Shown: in pieces, positions 40,420-48,243 of the stretch | Layout: each line of letters begins with the position of its first letter | How positions within the stretch are numbered: the first letter of the stretch is position 1 | Assembly (NCBI GenBank): GCA_047974625.1 | Contig: JBKECK010000054.1 | Span: forward strand, 124,001-188,000 | DNA length: 64,000 nt | Direction: 5' to 3' | Source of the DNA: CADEDH01 sp047974625 | Lineage (GTDB): Bacteria > Actinomycetota > Acidimicrobiia > Acidimicrobiales > SZUA-35 | Made by a program: the position numbers and the translations under genes | Notes under the pieces: model-generated | Seen by the model: only the letters and a program-made list of their open reading frames with translations | Databases searched by the model: none | What the model was told of the DNA's origin: nothing

Positions 40420-42939
40420 TCAGCGCAGCCGTCGCGGCTCGGCCGTGCCCGGGTCGTCGGGCCATTGGTGCTTGGGGTAGCGGCCGGCGAGCTCCTTGCG
40501 GACCTGGTCCCAGGATCCGGCCCAGAAGCCGGGCAGGTCGCCAGTGACCTGGATCGGGCGGTCGGCCGGCGAAAGCAGGTGCAGCACGATGGGGACCCCA
40601 GCCGCGGTGGGGTGGACGGTGGTGCCGTACAGATCCTGTACCCGCACTCGGGCCGAGGGGGCGTCACCCCGGTAGTCGATGGCCGCGCTCCGCCCGGTGG
40701 GCAGGGCGAGGGCGGGAGGGGCGAGGGTGTCGAGGTCGGCCCCCTCGGGCCACGGAAGCTGCGACCGCAGCACCATGGCGAGATCGACCCCCTCCAGATC
40801 GGCCCTGCCGGTGGCCCCCGGCAGGTACGGACCGAGCCAGTCCTCGAGGGTCACGGTGAGGGTCTCGACACTCCAGTCGGGCCAGGGTTCGCCCCGCTGG
40901 TGGTGCAGGAACTCCACCCGGCTCCGTATCGACATCGACGCCTGCGACCAGCCAAGCACGGCCAGGCCGGTGGCGCGGACCCGGTCGAGTAGGGCGGCTA
41001 GGGTCGCCTCCCCGGCCCCGGCCCGGCGCCGGACGGGATCACCCAGAGTCATCCCACCCAGCCGGCGCTCCACCCGCTCCACCAGATCGTCACGATCGGC
41101 ATCCCAGATCAGGCTGATCCGTTCGTCCACCTCGTCGGCCAGGCGGGCGGCCACCTCGTCGCCGTCGAGGGCGGCGGCCAGGCTGATACGGGCCCGGTCC
41201 CGCTTGCCGGTGAGATCGGCGGCCACGATGAAGGCCTCGTCGGCCAGGCCATCGCTGGCCGACACGGTGGCCCGACCGCCGGTGCGGAGCTGGAACTGGC
41301 CGCGGCCGCGGCCTACCGCCAACCGGTCGGGAAAGGCGTGGAGCAGGACGGCCCCCGAGCCGTCTGGGTCGACGGTATCCAGGCGGGGGCTGATGCGGAG
41401 CCGGCGGGCCAGATCGGCGGCCCGGTCGCGGAGCCGGTGGACGGCCCCTCGGTCGGCCTGGTCGTGGCGGTCCCGGCCGGTCACGACGGCCACCCGGAGG
41501 GCCAGGTCCACGGGCCGGTCGTCGGGGCGGCCCCCCATGATGTCCCGCTCGTCGACCAGGGAGGCGACCACGCAGGAGAGCATGGTCGGGGCCGCCACCA
41601 GCATCCGGGCCAGTCGGGGGTGGACGGGCAGGGCCAGCATCGATCGGCCGAGGTCGGTGGGACGGCCGTCGTCGTCGAGGGCGTGGAGGTCGGTCAGGAG
41701 GCGCCGTGCCGCGGCCAGGGCGGCTGGCGGCGGCGGGGTGATGAAGGCGAGATCGGCGGCCGGGGTACCCCAGGCGGCCAGTTCGAGGGCCAGGCCGGCC
41801 AGGTCGACCTCCTCGATCTCGGCCGCCCGGTGCCGGGCCCGGGTGCCGTGCTCCACCTTGCTCCAGAGCCGGTAGGCCACCCCGGGTTCTACCCGTCCCG
41901 CCCGGCCGGCCCGCTGTTCGGCCGAGGAACGGCTGGTCGTCACTGTGGCGAGCCGGGTCATGCCGGTGCGGACGTCGAACCGGGGGGCGCGGGCCAGGCC
42001 GGAGTCCACCACCACCCGGATCCCGTCCACGGTGAGGGAGGTCTCGGCGATGTCGGTGGCCAGCACCACCCGCCGCCGGCCGGACGCCGACGGGGCCAGG
42101 GCGGCGTCCTGTTCGGACATCGACACCGCCCCGGCCAGCCGGTGGAGGTCAACGGGTTGGCCGGTCAGGTCACGTTCGAGGCGCTGCCGGGTCCGGTTGA
42201 TCTCACCGATCCCAGGCAGGAAAACCAGCACGTCGCCGGGCTCCTCCCGGAGAGCCCGCAGCACGGTGTCGGCCACGGTGTCCTCCACCCGGGGGGTCCG
42301 GCCGCGCCGACCGGCCCGGGCGACCGGCCGTCTCCCCCACCGGATGTCCACGTCGTAGGCCCGGCCGTGGCTCTCCACCACCGGCGTGTCCTCCCCCAGG
42401 ATCCGCCGTAGTCCGGTCACATCCGGCGTGGCCGACATGACCACCAGGCGCAGATCGGGCCTGATGGTGGCCGCGGCGTCGAGCACCAGGGCCAGACCGA
42501 GGTCGGTGGCGAGGTTCCGTTCGTGCACCTCGTCGAAGATGACCACACCGGTGCCGGGTAGCTCGGGGTCGTTCTGGAGGCGCCGGGTCAGGATCCCCTC
42601 GGTCAGCACCTCGATGCGGGTGTCGGGGCCGATGCGCCGCTCGTCGCGGGTCTGGTAGCCGACCAGGCCGCCCACCTCCCCGCCCCGGGTCGGGGCCAGC
42701 AGGTCGGCGATCCGCCGGGCCGCCGCCCGGGCGGCCAGCCGCCGCGGCTCCAGCATCACGATGCCGTCGTCGCCGAGCCAGGGCTCGTCGAGCAGGGCGG
42801 GCGGGACGAGGGTGGTCTTGCCCGCCCCCGGCGGGGCAACCACGATCACCCGACCGGCACTCCGGAGCGCCGAGCAGACCTGGTCGAGCACCTGGGCGAC
42901 CGGGAGCGGTGATGGGTCGGATGGGACGTTCCTGGCCAC
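40420..42939 (-). CDS. hrpB: ATP-dependent helicase HrpB
   Basis: DEAH-box helicase of 839 aa, full length for HrpB. Motif I is VVAPPGAGKTTLVPPALL (residues 34-51), Ia MLEPRRLAARAAARR, II FDEVHERNL (DEVH), III VVMSATPD, and the second RecA domain has VVLATDIAETSLTVDGIRVVVDSG and RAGRAGRVEPG (motif VI). A HA2-like domain and the HrpB C-terminal domain follow (ending near WPDDP). The role in bacteria is not settled; RNA or RNP remodelling is likely. GTG at 42939 has TAGGAT 8 nt upstream (leaderless-like). Confidence 0.95.
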   Translation of the reverse strand: MARNVPSDPSPLPVAQVLDQVCSALRSAGRVIVVAPPGAGKTTLVPPALLDEPWLGDDGIVMLEPRRLAARAAARRIADLLAPTRGGEVGGLVGYQTRDERRIGPDTRIEVLTEGILTRRLQNDPELPGTGVVIFDEVHERNLATDLGLALVLDAAATIRPDLRLVVMSATPDVTGLRRILGEDTPVVESHGRAYDVDIRWGRRPVARAGRRGRTPRVEDTVADTVLRALREEPGDVLVFLPGIGEINRTRQRLERDLTGQPVDLHRLAGAVSMSEQDAALAPSASGRRRVVLATDIAETSLTVDGIRVVVDSGLARAPRFDVRTGMTRLATVTTSRSSAEQRAGRAGRVEPGVAYRLWSKVEHGTRARHRAAEIEEVDLAGLALELAAWGTPAADLAFITPPPPAALAAARRLLTDLHALDDDGRPTDLGRSMLALPVHPRLARMLVAAPTMLSCVVASLVDERDIMGGRPDDRPVDLALRVAVVTGRDRHDQADRGAVHRLRDRAADLARRLRISPRLDTVDPDGSGAVLLHAFPDRLAVGRGRGQFQLRTGGRATVSASDGLADEAFIVAADLTGKRDRARISLAAALDGDEVAARLADEVDERISLIWDADRDDLVERVERRLGGMTLGDPVRRRAGAGEATLAALLDRVRATGLAVLGWSQASMSIRSRVEFLHHQRGEPWPDWSVETLTVTLEDWLGPYLPGATGRADLEGVDLAMVLRSQLPWPEGADLDTLAPPALALPTGRSAAIDYRGDAPSARVRVQDLYGTTVHPTAAGVPIVLHLLSPADRPIQVTGDLPGFWAGSWDQVRKELAGRYPKHQWPDDPGTAEPRRLR

Positions 42940-42992
42940 GGGGCGTGATCCTAATCAACCGGCCCCGGACCCGGCGTCCGGGCCGGTCGGAC

Positions 42993-44438
42993 TCAGAGAT
43001 CGTCGACGGGGCCAAAGTCCTCCCAGCGGGGCGCCACCTTCGGACGCGGGCGGGGCGCCGGGTACCGATCGGGCGTCGGGGCCCCGCCGGGGGCGGAAGC
43101 CGGGGCCGCGCCTGGAGTGGGCGTCCGGGCCGGGATCGGGGTCGGGAGCGGGGTCGGGGTCTCGCCCGGGACGGGATCCGAGGCCGGATGGGGCGGCTCG
43201 TCGCCGGTCGGGCGGAGCACCGCGGCTGCCAGGGCGGTGGTGATCGGCACGGCAGCCACGAGACCGATCGAGCCGCACAAGGTCCGTACGATCTCGAGCG
43301 CGATCAGCTCGGAGTTGGCCGCCTGGGCCAGCGTCTGATTGGAGACAGCGAACAGGAGCAGGAGGGGCATGCTGGCCCCGGCGTAGGCCAGGAGCAGGGT
43401 GTTCACCGTAGAGGCGATGTGGTCGCGGCCCACCCGGATACCGGAGGCCACCAGGTCGGGACCGGGCAGGCGGGGGTTGCGGTGCCGGAGTTCGGCCACG
43501 GTGGCCACCTGGGTCACGGTGACGTCATCGAGGGCGCCCAGGGTCCCGATCACTCCCCCGCCGAGGAGGAGGGCCCGGAGGTCGAGGTTCTCCGAGATAA
43601 ACGGGAGCACCAGGGCCTGCTCGGTGGCCAGACCCGTGAACTGGGCGAAGTGGAAAAACAGCGACGACAGGGCCAGGGTGAGCGCCAGGGCGCCCAGGGT
43701 GCCGGCCAGGGCCACGGTGGTGGTCGGGGTGAACCCGTGGGTCAGGTACAAGCCGATGAAGGCGATCGCCGAGGCGGCCACCACCGCCACCAGTACCGGG
43801 TCGTTGCCGTCCAGCACCGAGGGGGCGATGAACCCGACCAGGACCACCAGGGTGGCCCCCATGGCGGCCAGGGCCAGCACCCCGCGGAGCCGACCAAGGG
43901 CGACCACCACGGCACCGAACATCACGGCGAGCCAGGCCAGCGGGGCCCGGCGATCCCGTTCGGCGAAGAAGTAGATCCCCGTCGACTCCTGGAAGGCGAG
44001 GTACACCTGGTCGCCTGGAGTCTGGTCCGGGATGGCGTCGTAGGTGAGGTTGATCTCGGGCAGGGCCACGATGGCGCCGACGTCAGGGCCCTCGATCATG
44101 GTGAGGGTCATGGCCCGGCATTCCTGCGGATCCTCCACCGTGGAGTAGCTGCACCGGAAGTCCCGGACCTCCTCCACCGTGGCCAGGTACTGGACGGTCA
44201 CCAGGCCCAGCTCGTCGGCGTTGGCGGTGGCGTCATCGTAGGCCGATCCGCTCGGCCACAGGGCGATCACGCCGACCAGGGTGGCCACGGCGGTCAGCAT
44301 CACGGCCCCCAGCACGAGCCGCAGGACACCGTTGTTGGCCCACACCGCCCAACCCCCCTCCAACCCATGGTCGTGGACGTGGGAATGGCCGTGGGGTTCG
44401 GCGGGGGCAGCTTGGGACGGGCGATCGGAACTCCCCAC
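42993..44438 (-). CDS. YibE/F family membrane protein
   Basis: Polytopic membrane protein of 481 aa. An N-terminal His-rich tail (PHGHSHVHDHG, residues 16-26) precedes a first helix (about 38-62), an extracytoplasmic beta-like domain (about 65-155), and about seven helices to residue 405. The YibE/F core is visible as VGFIAPSVLDGNDPVLVAVV, GGGVIGTLGALDDVTVTQ and LASTVNTLLLAYAGASMPLL-like segments (the Thr-Leu pair near 330). The Pro/Thr-rich C-terminal tail (about 415-481) is low-complexity. The His-rich start could bind metal. Family function is unknown. GTG at 44438 has TAGCCT 7 nt upstream, back to back with the methyltransferase gene. Confidence 0.88.
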   Translation of the reverse strand: MGSSDRPSQAAPAEPHGHSHVHDHGLEGGWAVWANNGVLRLVLGAVMLTAVATLVGVIALWPSGSAYDDATANADELGLVTVQYLATVEEVRDFRCSYSTVEDPQECRAMTLTMIEGPDVGAIVALPEINLTYDAIPDQTPGDQVYLAFQESTGIYFFAERDRRAPLAWLAVMFGAVVVALGRLRGVLALAAMGATLVVLVGFIAPSVLDGNDPVLVAVVAASAIAFIGLYLTHGFTPTTTVALAGTLGALALTLALSSLFFHFAQFTGLATEQALVLPFISENLDLRALLLGGGVIGTLGALDDVTVTQVATVAELRHRNPRLPGPDLVASGIRVGRDHIASTVNTLLLAYAGASMPLLLLFAVSNQTLAQAANSELIALEIVRTLCGSIGLVAAVPITTALAAAVLRPTGDEPPHPASDPVPGETPTPLPTPIPARTPTPGAAPASAPGGAPTPDRYPAPRPRPKVAPRWEDFGPVDDL

Positions 44439-44445
44439 GCCCGGA

Positions 44446-44451
44446 AGGCTA
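44446..44451 (-). promoter_or_regulatory. Leaderless-type -10 box of the YibE/F gene
   Basis: TAGCCT (reverse strand), 7 nt, then the GTG at 44438. Confidence 0.5.
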
Positions 44452-44478
44452 ACGACGCCGACTCGGCCCCGGCGCGAC

Positions 44479-44484
44479 TACCGT
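44479..44484 (+). promoter_or_regulatory. Leaderless-type -10 box of the methyltransferase gene
   Basis: TACCGT, 7 nt, then the GTG at 44492. Only 53 bp separate this start from the divergent YibE/F start. Confidence 0.55.
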
Positions 44485-44491
44485 CAGAATC

Positions 44492-45448
44492 GTGGACCGC
44501 GCCGAGCACCAACCAGACCGTGATCCTGACCACCGTGATCCTGACCACCGAGATCCTGACCACCGAGATCCTGACCACCGAGATCCTGACCACCGAGATC
44601 CTGACCACAAGGCCCGGGTCCGCCACCAGTTCGGCCGCAACGCCGCCGGTTACGCCACCAGCCCCACCCACGCCGGCGACGCCGATCTCGACCTGATGGC
44701 CGACCTGCTCCAACCCGATGCCACCTTCGTCGTCCTCGACATCGCCACCGGGGCCGGCCATATGGCCCTGCGGGTGGCGCCGGAGGTCGCCGCCGTGGTG
44801 GCCGCCGATCTGGCCCCCGAGATGCTGGCCCAAGTCGAGGCCCTGACGGCCGAGCGGGGCATCACCAACATCACCACGAGCCGACAGGACGTGGAGCACC
44901 TCGACTTCGACGACGACCACTTCGATGCCGTGATCTGCCGGATCGCCCCCCACCACTTCACCGACATAGCCGCGGCGATGGGCCAGATCGCCCGGGTCAT
45001 CAAGCCCGGTGGAGTGTTCGTGCTCGAGGACAGCTGCTCCCCCGAGGAGCCGGAGCTGGCCGAGTTCATCAACCGGGTCGAGGCTCTGCGGGATCCCACC
45101 CACGTATGGTCCTATCCGGCGTCACGCTGGTCGGAGCTGTGCCACACGGCCGGGCTCGTGGTGGAGGCCGTCGACCGGTTCCCCAAACGGCACCGGATCG
45201 AGGACTGGATGGAGCGTTCGGCAACCAGTCCGGACGTACGGGAACAGGTCCGGGCCGCCTTCCGAGCCGCGCCGGCGGCGGTCCGCGAACGGTTCGACAT
45301 CACCTTCGACGAGCGCCCGGACACCGACGGCGACCCCTCCGGGCCCACCCCCCACGGTGGGGTCCCCGTGAGCTACCGCGACGAGAAGATCCTGCTCCGG
45401 GCCCGCAAACCGGGGGCGCCGACCCCGCCGGGCCCGCCCGGCCGCTGA
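44492..45448 (+). CDS. Class I SAM-dependent methyltransferase with DPDHR-repeat N-terminus
   Basis: Methyltransferase of 318 aa. Residues 10-39 are a charged repeat of DPDHR (about six copies). The Rossmann domain starts near residue 45 (ARVRHQFGRNAAGYATSPTH) and has motif I VLDIATGAGHMAL (about 85-97), acidic motif II VVAADLAPEMLAQ, and post-I FDAVICRIAPHHF, as in the UbiE/Methyltransf_11 group. The C-terminal third (about 190-280) is helical, typical of enzymes acting on small lipophilic acceptors. GTG at 44492 is supported by the -10 box. If translation instead began inside the repeat, the enzyme core would be unaffected. Substrate unknown. Confidence 0.88.
   Translation: MDRAEHQPDRDPDHRDPDHRDPDHRDPDHRDPDHRDPDHKARVRHQFGRNAAGYATSPTHAGDADLDLMADLLQPDATFVVLDIATGAGHMALRVAPEVAAVVAADLAPEMLAQVEALTAERGITNITTSRQDVEHLDFDDDHFDAVICRIAPHHFTDIAAAMGQIARVIKPGGVFVLEDSCSPEEPELAEFINRVEALRDPTHVWSYPASRWSELCHTAGLVVEAVDRFPKRHRIEDWMERSATSPDVREQVRAAFRAAPAAVRERFDITFDERPDTDGDPSGPTPHGGVPVSYRDEKILLRARKPGAPTPPGPPGR
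44521..44608 (+). repeat. 15-bp tandem repeat, about six copies
   Basis: TGATCCTGACCACCG / AGATCCTGACCACCG in nearly six in-frame copies, encoding DPDHR at the extreme N-terminus of the methyltransferase. Confidence 0.95.
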
Positions 45449-45456
45449 TCGTCGGC

Positions 45457-45948
45457 TCAGCCCGACGTGGCCGACGGCGGGGGCAGGGTGGTGTCCGGTT
45501 CCGCCCCGGGACCCGCCACCGCCCGCACCGATCGGGCATCCAGCGGTTCACCACAACAGGAGCACACCGGGGTGGCTCGGGTGATCTGGCCGCAGGCCCG
45601 GTGCTCGATCATGACCGGTTCGTTACCTGGGCCCAGGATCCAGTCGTCGCCCCACTCCCGCAGGGCGGTCAGGACCGGCCAGAGGGCCAGGCCCTTCTCG
45701 GTGAGCACATAGTCGTAGCGGCGACGGCCCTCGTCGTAGGGGCGTCGTTCGAGCACCCCGGCGGCGACCAGCTTGTCCAGCCGGTCGGTGAGCACGTTGC
45801 GCGAGATCCCGAGACGGTCCACAAAGTCGTCGAACCGGTGGACCCCGAGGAAGCTGTCGCGCAGGATGAGCAACGTCCACCACTCGCCCACGATCTCCAA
45901 CGACTGGGCGATGGCGCAGGGCATGTCGGCGAAGGAGACTTTTCGCAC
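45457..45948 (-). CDS. HxlR family transcriptional regulator
   Basis: Winged helix-turn-helix regulator of 163 aa. The HxlR core is PCAIAQSLEIVGEWWTLLIL (10-29), HRFDDFVDRLGISRNVLTDR and YVLTEKGLALWPVLTAL. The tail has CGQITRATPVCSCCGEP (about 118-134), with four Cys residues that may bind zinc, like the regulator at 29241. GTG at 45948 has TATGCT 6 nt upstream. It is divergent from an acyl-CoA thioesterase gene; the short gap holds a GTTGC/GCAAC palindrome, the likely shared operator. Confidence 0.92.
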   Translation of the reverse strand: MRKVSFADMPCAIAQSLEIVGEWWTLLILRDSFLGVHRFDDFVDRLGISRNVLTDRLDKLVAAGVLERRPYDEGRRRYDYVLTEKGLALWPVLTALREWGDDWILGPGNEPVMIEHRACGQITRATPVCSCCGEPLDARSVRAVAGPGAEPDTTLPPPSATSG

Positions 45949-45963
45949 ACCCCCAGCATAGAA

Positions 45964-45978
45964 GTTGCGTCAAGCAAC
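45964..45978. promoter_or_regulatory. Palindrome between HxlR and thioesterase genes
   Basis: GTTGC-GTCAA-GCAAC, 15 bp, just upstream of the HxlR -10 box and in front of the thioesterase gene; probable HxlR operator. Confidence 0.55.
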
Positions 45979-45986
45979 CTACAGTC

Positions 45987-46006
45987 GTCATGCTCAGTTG
46001 CATGAC
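45987..46006. promoter_or_regulatory. Second palindrome over the thioesterase start
   Basis: GTCATG-N8-CATGAC overlaps both candidate ATG codons (45990 and 46002). Could be a second operator or a hairpin affecting initiation. Confidence 0.35.
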
Positions 46007-46820
46007 AGAACCCTTGACGGTTGGAACCGCCCGGTTCGACGCCACCGACCTGGTGGCCGTCCCCGGGCGGAGCGGCGAGTACACGGTCGACCTCGACGGG
46101 GCCTGGATGTCCCTGGTCGCCATCCACGGCGGCTACATGGTGGCCCTCGCCACCCGGGCGGCCGAGGCGGCTGTACCCGGCCGGGCCGTCCGCACCGTCG
46201 CCACCAGCTTCATTCGGCGCGGCAACCCGGGCCTGGCCCGGCTCGTGGTGGAGCCGGTCCGGCACGGCCGCACCATCGCCCAGGTGAAGGTCGACCTCGT
46301 ACAGGACGACGACATCGTGTTGGGCTGCCGGATAACCATGGCCGACCCCGGGCTCCGGAGCGAGCCCCTGGACGACCCCTCCCCCCTGGCCCTGCCGCCG
46401 CCCAAAGCCTGCGTCACCGCCGTTCCCCCCAACGCCCCCAACCACTTCACCCGGGCCGAGGGCCTGCTCGACCCGTCCAGCACGCCGTTCTCCCAAGGGC
46501 CGGAGCTCGTCTCCCGCGGCTACATCCGGCCCCGGTTGGGTGAGCCCGACGCCGCCTGGCTGACCATGGCCTGCGATTGGTTCCCACCCCCCGCCTTCGT
46601 CCGTCTCACCCCTCCGGTGGGCGGGGTCAGCGTGGACATGGTCACCCACATCCACCGGCCCAACACCCCACCGGGGGACTGGCTGGCCGGGTGGTTCGAG
46701 CTGGAGAGCGGGCACGACGGCCTGGCCGTCGAGCGGGGCCGCATCACCACCCTGGACGGGCGGCCCGTGGCCGAGTCGGTGCAGACCCGCCTCCTGGTCG
46801 GCGAACGCCGCGTCGACTGA
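46002..46820 (+). CDS. Acyl-CoA thioesterase family protein (TesB-like double hotdog)
   Basis: Thioesterase of 272 aa. The two hotdog halves are visible: an N-terminal one with AWMSLVAIHGGYMVALATRA (HGGY..A helix, about 34-53) and TSFIRRGNPGLARLVVEPVR, and a C-terminal one (about 165-265) with GYIRPRLGE and THIHRPNTPPGDWLAGWFEL. Such proteins hydrolyse acyl-CoAs to free acids. ATG codons at 45990 and 46002 are both possible; I use 46002, which leaves room for the operator-like palindromes. It is divergent from its presumed HxlR regulator. Confidence 0.85.
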   Translation: MTEPLTVGTARFDATDLVAVPGRSGEYTVDLDGAWMSLVAIHGGYMVALATRAAEAAVPGRAVRTVATSFIRRGNPGLARLVVEPVRHGRTIAQVKVDLVQDDDIVLGCRITMADPGLRSEPLDDPSPLALPPPKACVTAVPPNAPNHFTRAEGLLDPSSTPFSQGPELVSRGYIRPRLGEPDAAWLTMACDWFPPPAFVRLTPPVGGVSVDMVTHIHRPNTPPGDWLAGWFELESGHDGLAVERGRITTLDGRPVAESVQTRLLVGERRVD

Positions 46821-46839
46821 GCCCGGGCCCCGGCTGCGG

Positions 46840-46845
46840 TATCGT
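46840..46845 (+). promoter_or_regulatory. Leaderless-type -10 box of the YdeI-like gene
   Basis: TATCGT, 7 nt, then the GTG at 46853. Confidence 0.5.
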
Positions 46846-46852
46846 CGGGATC

Positions 46853-47428
46853 GTGGACCCCAAGGTGGACGCGTACATCGGGCGATCGGACAAGTGGCCC
46901 GCCGAGATGACCGCCCTGCGGCCGATCCTGCTCGACGCCGGACTCGACGAGGCAATCAAGTGGGGCAAGCCCTGTTTCAGCCACGATGGCGCCAACATCG
47001 TGATCATGCAGGAGATGAAGAACTTCCTGTCGCTCATGTTCTTCAAGGGGGCGCTGCTGGCCGACCCGGCCGGCGTGCTCGTGGAACAGGGCCCCAACTC
47101 CCGGTCCGCCCGGCGGATCGAGTTCACCTCGGTCGATGACGTCACCGGGCTGGCTGACACGGTGACCGCATACGTCACCGAGGCCATCGCGGCCGAGGCA
47201 GCCGGGCTCGAGGTCGAACCTGCCCCCGAGGTCGAACTTGTCGACGAGCTCCAACGGCGCCTCGACGACGACCCCGCCTTCCGGGCCGCCTTCGAGGCAC
47301 TCACCCCGGGCCGCCGACGGGAATACAACCTGCACTTCGCCAGCGCCAAGCAGGCCGCCACCCGGGCGGCCCGGGTGGAGAAGTACGCTCCCCGGATCCT
47401 GGCCGGCAAGGGCTTCCGGGATCGCTGA
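46853..47428 (+). CDS. YdeI/OmdA-type protein (DUF1801)
   Basis: Cytosolic protein of 191 aa. It begins VDPKVDAYIGRSDKWPAEMT, followed by LDEAIKWGKPCFSHDGANIV and FFKGALLADPAGVL, the DUF1801 part. The C-terminal bacteriocin-protection (OmdA/YdeI) part ends in EYNLHFASAKQAATRAARVE and GKGFRDR. The family is linked to stress and antimicrobial-peptide tolerance in enterobacteria, with no known enzyme activity. GTG at 46853 is supported by the -10 box 7 nt upstream; the longer open frame upstream overlaps the thioesterase gene. It is a stand-alone gene. Confidence 0.88.
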   Translation: MDPKVDAYIGRSDKWPAEMTALRPILLDAGLDEAIKWGKPCFSHDGANIVIMQEMKNFLSLMFFKGALLADPAGVLVEQGPNSRSARRIEFTSVDDVTGLADTVTAYVTEAIAAEAAGLEVEPAPEVELVDELQRRLDDDPAFRAAFEALTPGRRREYNLHFASAKQAATRAARVEKYAPRILAGKGFRDR

Positions 47429-47450
47429 CGGGCGCTGCGCCGGGGTCCGC

Positions 47451-47456
47451 TAAGGT
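47451..47456 (+). promoter_or_regulatory. Leaderless-type -10 box of the hydrolase gene
   Basis: TAAGGT, 7 nt, then the GTG at 47464. This supports the GTG over the out-of-frame ATG at 47461. Confidence 0.5.
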
Positions 47457-47463
47457 CTCATGG

Positions 47464-48111
47464 GTGTCGAGGCCCGTTCCACCCATTCGCCGACGTGTCC
47501 TGTTCCTACCCGGTTTCGGCGCCGGTGACGGTTCCACCACGGTGCTCCGGACGGCGATCGCCGCCCACGGCCACCGCGTCCATCGGTGGCGGGCCGGCCG
47601 CAACACCGGTCCCACCCCCGAGCTGATCGAGAGCCTCGAGACCCGGCTGCGGAGCATCGCCGCCCGCCCCGATCCGGCCCGTGGTGGTACGGATGGGGCC
47701 GCTGGCCGTGCCGATCCGACCCCGCCGGTGAAAAAAGTCACGATCGTCGGTTGGAGCCTCGGCGGGGTCTACGGCTGGATCCTGGCCGGCCGGTCGCCGG
47801 AACTGGTCGACCAGCTCATCACGCTGGGCAGCCCACTGCACCGGGGCCAGTTCGGGATGAAGACCCTGCCGATGCCGGTCACCTCGATCTGGTCGAAGCA
47901 GGACGGCGTCGTGCCGTGGGAGTCCTCCCTCGTCAAAGGCGACCTCACCGAGAACATCGAGGTCTACGGAACCCACATAACGCTCGGTTTCGATCCCCTG
48001 GTCACCCACGCCATCGCGGACCGCCTGAACCAGCATCCGGACCATTGGCAGCCGTTCCGGCCACCCCGGTGGGCCCGGGAGGCCTACCCCTCCCGACGCC
48101 GGGCCGGATAG
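47464..48111 (+). CDS. Alpha/beta hydrolase fold protein
   Basis: Serine hydrolase-like protein of 215 aa. The strand and oxyanion region is VLFLPGFGAGDGST (residues 12-25), the nucleophile elbow is VGWSLGGVYGWILA with Ser near 96, the acid region is SIWSKQDGVVPWESS (Asp near 148) and the His is probably in YGTHITLGFDPL (near 168). This resembles small lipase/esterase relatives of the LipA/EstA kind. No signal peptide is visible. It has a leaderless-type promoter and is followed by the Rpf gene, whose own promoter lies in the gap. Confidence 0.82.
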   Translation: MSRPVPPIRRRVLFLPGFGAGDGSTTVLRTAIAAHGHRVHRWRAGRNTGPTPELIESLETRLRSIAARPDPARGGTDGAAGRADPTPPVKKVTIVGWSLGGVYGWILAGRSPELVDQLITLGSPLHRGQFGMKTLPMPVTSIWSKQDGVVPWESSLVKGDLTENIEVYGTHITLGFDPLVTHAIADRLNQHPDHWQPFRPPRWAREAYPSRRRAG

Positions 48112-48165
48112 GCGCCCACCAACCACGGTCCGTGGGCGGCCGACCCCGGGGATGGTCGCTGTTGT

Positions 48166-48182
48166 GTTACCGAACTGTTACT
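48166..48182 (+). promoter_or_regulatory. MtrA-like direct repeat upstream of the Rpf gene
   Basis: GTTACC-GAACT-GTTACT: two hexamers with an 11-bp period, the pattern bound by OmpR-type actinobacterial regulators such as MtrA (and the related GlnR). It sits 62 nt before the ATG, where an activator would overlap the -35 region. Rpf genes are known MtrA targets in mycobacteria. Confidence 0.55.
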
Positions 48183-48243
48183 GTGCTTCGCGCTGTGTTC
48201 TGTCGGGGGCCTCGTCCCCAGAGCTGCAGGAGTTGGAGCCGGT

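Noticed and set aside
48112..48243. c-di-AMP (ydaO) riboswitch upstream of the Rpf gene
   Set aside because: Expected in many actinobacterial rpf leaders, but the gap is only 132 bp and lacks the ydaO conserved blocks; a direct-repeat operator is seen instead.
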